The notes under the pieces are model-generated. The model had not been told where the DNA came from and made no database searches. It was given only the letters and a program-made list of their open reading frames with translations. Below are positions 62,211-64,000 of a stretch of DNA of 64,000 nucleotides, in pieces. The DNA is from Moesziomyces globuligerus (lineage: Eukaryota; Basidiomycota; Ustilaginomycetes; Ustilaginales; Ustilaginaceae). Position numbers and translations under genes: made by a program. Every line of letters starts with the position of its first letter. Within the stretch, counting starts at the first letter, position 1. The stretch lies in the NCBI GenBank assembly GCA_030849465.1, contig JARVLF010000012.1:1-64000 (forward strand), in the 5' to 3' direction.

Positions 62211-64000
62211 GATCGCGACGACGCGAGTCGACCCACCGTCCGTCGCATTGTCCATGCAGCGACCCGTGTCAGAGCTGCTCAAGTTAATTCAGTTGTACGT
62301 ACGCCCCTTGCCGCAGTCCAATGTCAGCGCCCCTTGTCCTTCGGCTCAGTATGGCTGGTACCTCTGATCGAGCGACTTGAGTGTTGAGCCGGACGGTCCT
62401 GTACCGGCCGGGCGTTCCGGCTCGGGGGCCGGTACCCCATTGGTGGGGTCGGTACCTGCATGTGGGAGTAATGCCTTTGGTGTACTCCCACCACACTCAT
62501 CCACCTGCGTACCTGCAGGAGGGCTTGTGCACACGCACGCACACCGCCCCTTTACCGCACCCTGATCGTGCGGTCAGCTCACTCAGTTTGACTCTCTGCC
62601 CCACGCGTGCACATGGACGCACAACATCATCTCACTCGCTCGTTTGCTTCGCTGTCGATCCAGGTCAATGACGTTGATTGATACGCTTGTTCTGCGCTGC
62701 ACACCACGTCATCTCTCGTTGAGCCCGCCTTGCAACTCGCGTCGAGCTGCGTGAGCCACTCGCCCGCGCCTCGCCTTGAGCGCCGTTCAAGGCGACTGGA
62801 CTGGTCGAGTTGTTTTTCCTTCTGTGGGGTAAATGGTCCAGACACACCTCTGACCGCTAGGTCCGTCATTTCGAGCACCTCTCGTGCAACAGCTCAGGCA
62901 AGCTCCTCCTCGTCTCTAACGCAGCTGGTTTGGACCCGCGGTGTAGGTGGGGCTCGGCTCGACTGGCTCGGCGTGACCCCACACGCGGGGCTCAGAGCAC
63001 GCCGTCGCCGTGCTCTCTCGGCATAGCATCCCGCTCGCGCCGCTCTGAAAAGGGCTTGCGCGTGCGGGTCGTACGCTCAGCCATCCGTCTCGCTCTAGTC
63101 TCGGTCGCTCCCGTCCTAGTTGTGTACTCGTCATCAGCGATGCACGTCCCTTGGGCGGGTAGCAGCTCGGCGTCATGATGGCTCGATCGCCCGACCAACA
63201 GGACAACGCCGCGTCCAGTAGCTCTAGTTGAGGACCCTGAACAAGCCGTCCCGGTCTCGACTGCCGATGGAAGCGCGACTGGGTTTCTCTTGGTCTGCAC
63301 CATCACACCGCGTGCAGTAGTTCTTGCGAGCCCAACAGCGTGCACGACTATCGATCCAGATGCACAGCTATCGATGAACCTCGCAGACGTCGGGCTTGAG
63401 CAGGGCGGACTCGAGTTGCTCCACCGAACCCGATCGACACGGCATGCAACTTGTGTACATGGTAGCGGATTCGCTGACAGGAAAGTTCATAGCTCCTTCG
63501 GTCTTGGGCGAGAAAACTGCCGTGCCTCGCTCGCACCAGCACACACGCCAGCTTCAGCACAGTAGCTGCGTTCGTCCATTCGCGGTTATCTCGACGAACT
63601 CGTCTGCCGTCCGCCGACTGGCTCCGCCCGCTTTCGACCAGGCACGGCGTGCAGCCATCCAGCACTCGCAGACCGAAGATGGCCAAGGGCTTGCTGGTGC
63701 AGAAGGCTAGTCGCATCAGCTTCCCCGAGCAACGGATCGCTGGCCAAGTCTGCCACCCAATACAGGAGCTGAATGAAAAAAAGGTGAGAAAGCTAGGGCC
63801 AGGCGATGGGGAGCGACGACTGTTAGCAGGGCTCCTGGCAAGAGGATCGATGATTCAGTGCAGACGCACGGTAGCTTGTTCGAAGACGTGTGAACTCGGC
63901 TAGCGCAAGAGAGGCAGAGATGTGCAGCCTTGCGTGTCTGCCCAGAGGCAGCTGTCCAGGTGTAGCTCCACGCTTGTTCTTTTGGCCTGCGGCGACGCTG
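62211..64000. other. No supported gene, right edge of window
   Basis: Small overlapping frames only. Near 62394-62520 lies a cluster of short palindromes: three GGTACC or GTACC(T) words and a 9-bp arm hairpin GTGGGAGTA/TACTCCCAC (62462-62491). A gene could start beyond 64000. Confidence 0.55.

Overview
The window is a chromosome end from a smut-type basidiomycete, most likely Ustilaginales. The evidence is a terminal CCCTAA array at base 1, GC-rich genes with almost no introns, a secretory lipase that closely resembles lipase A (CAL-A) of Moesziomyces (Pseudozyma) antarcticus, and typical fungal genes such as SMC5, NOC3, MET2 and a Git3-like receptor. Family and species statements rest on motif recognition and memory; no search was run.

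Layout. Bases 1-182 are telomere. Bases 183-411 hold a coding fragment cut off by the telomere, followed by about 2.7 copies of an 89-bp satellite. From 742 to 3555 lies an intact 937-residue zinc-finger gene transcribed toward the telomere. Upstream of it is a 22-bp tandem array and a short telomere-like motif, and exactly there the sequence switches into a truncated Ty3/gypsy chromovirus (3936-10175, minus strand: 5' LTR, gag, pol, chromodomain with a frameshift, no 3' LTR). The LTR sits after codon 30 of a second copy of the same zinc-finger gene, whose promoter with its own 22-bp array follows (10176-10602). This first 10.6 kb is a mosaic built by duplication, retrotransposition and an apparent break and repair at telomere-like sequence.

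From 11.6 to 21.4 kb come metabolic and secreted-enzyme genes: a three-exon beta-lactamase-fold serine hydrolase, a catalase-peroxidase, an aldehyde dehydrogenase, a decayed membrane-protein relic and the CAL-A-like lipase. From 23 to 49 kb is a denser core block: SMC5 (SMC5/6 complex), MET2 (methionine synthesis), a four-span membrane protein, a Git3-like receptor, a membrane-bound J protein, NOC3 (60S ribosome assembly), a LEA-2-type membrane protein, a PH-domain protein and a 1368-residue disordered protein. MET2 and the four-span gene, and the J-protein gene and NOC3, are divergent pairs sharing 330-360 bp.

From 52.7 to 62.2 kb four enzyme genes run in the same direction, each with a TATA-like box: an amidase, a secreted GH43 glycosidase, a Baeyer-Villiger-type flavin monooxygenase and a phosphoketolase. 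They may form a catabolic island (release and use of pentoses and amides), but that is inference. About 3.5 kb before the amidase gene and 1.8 kb at the right edge have no supported gene. I saw no tRNA, rRNA or CRISPR.
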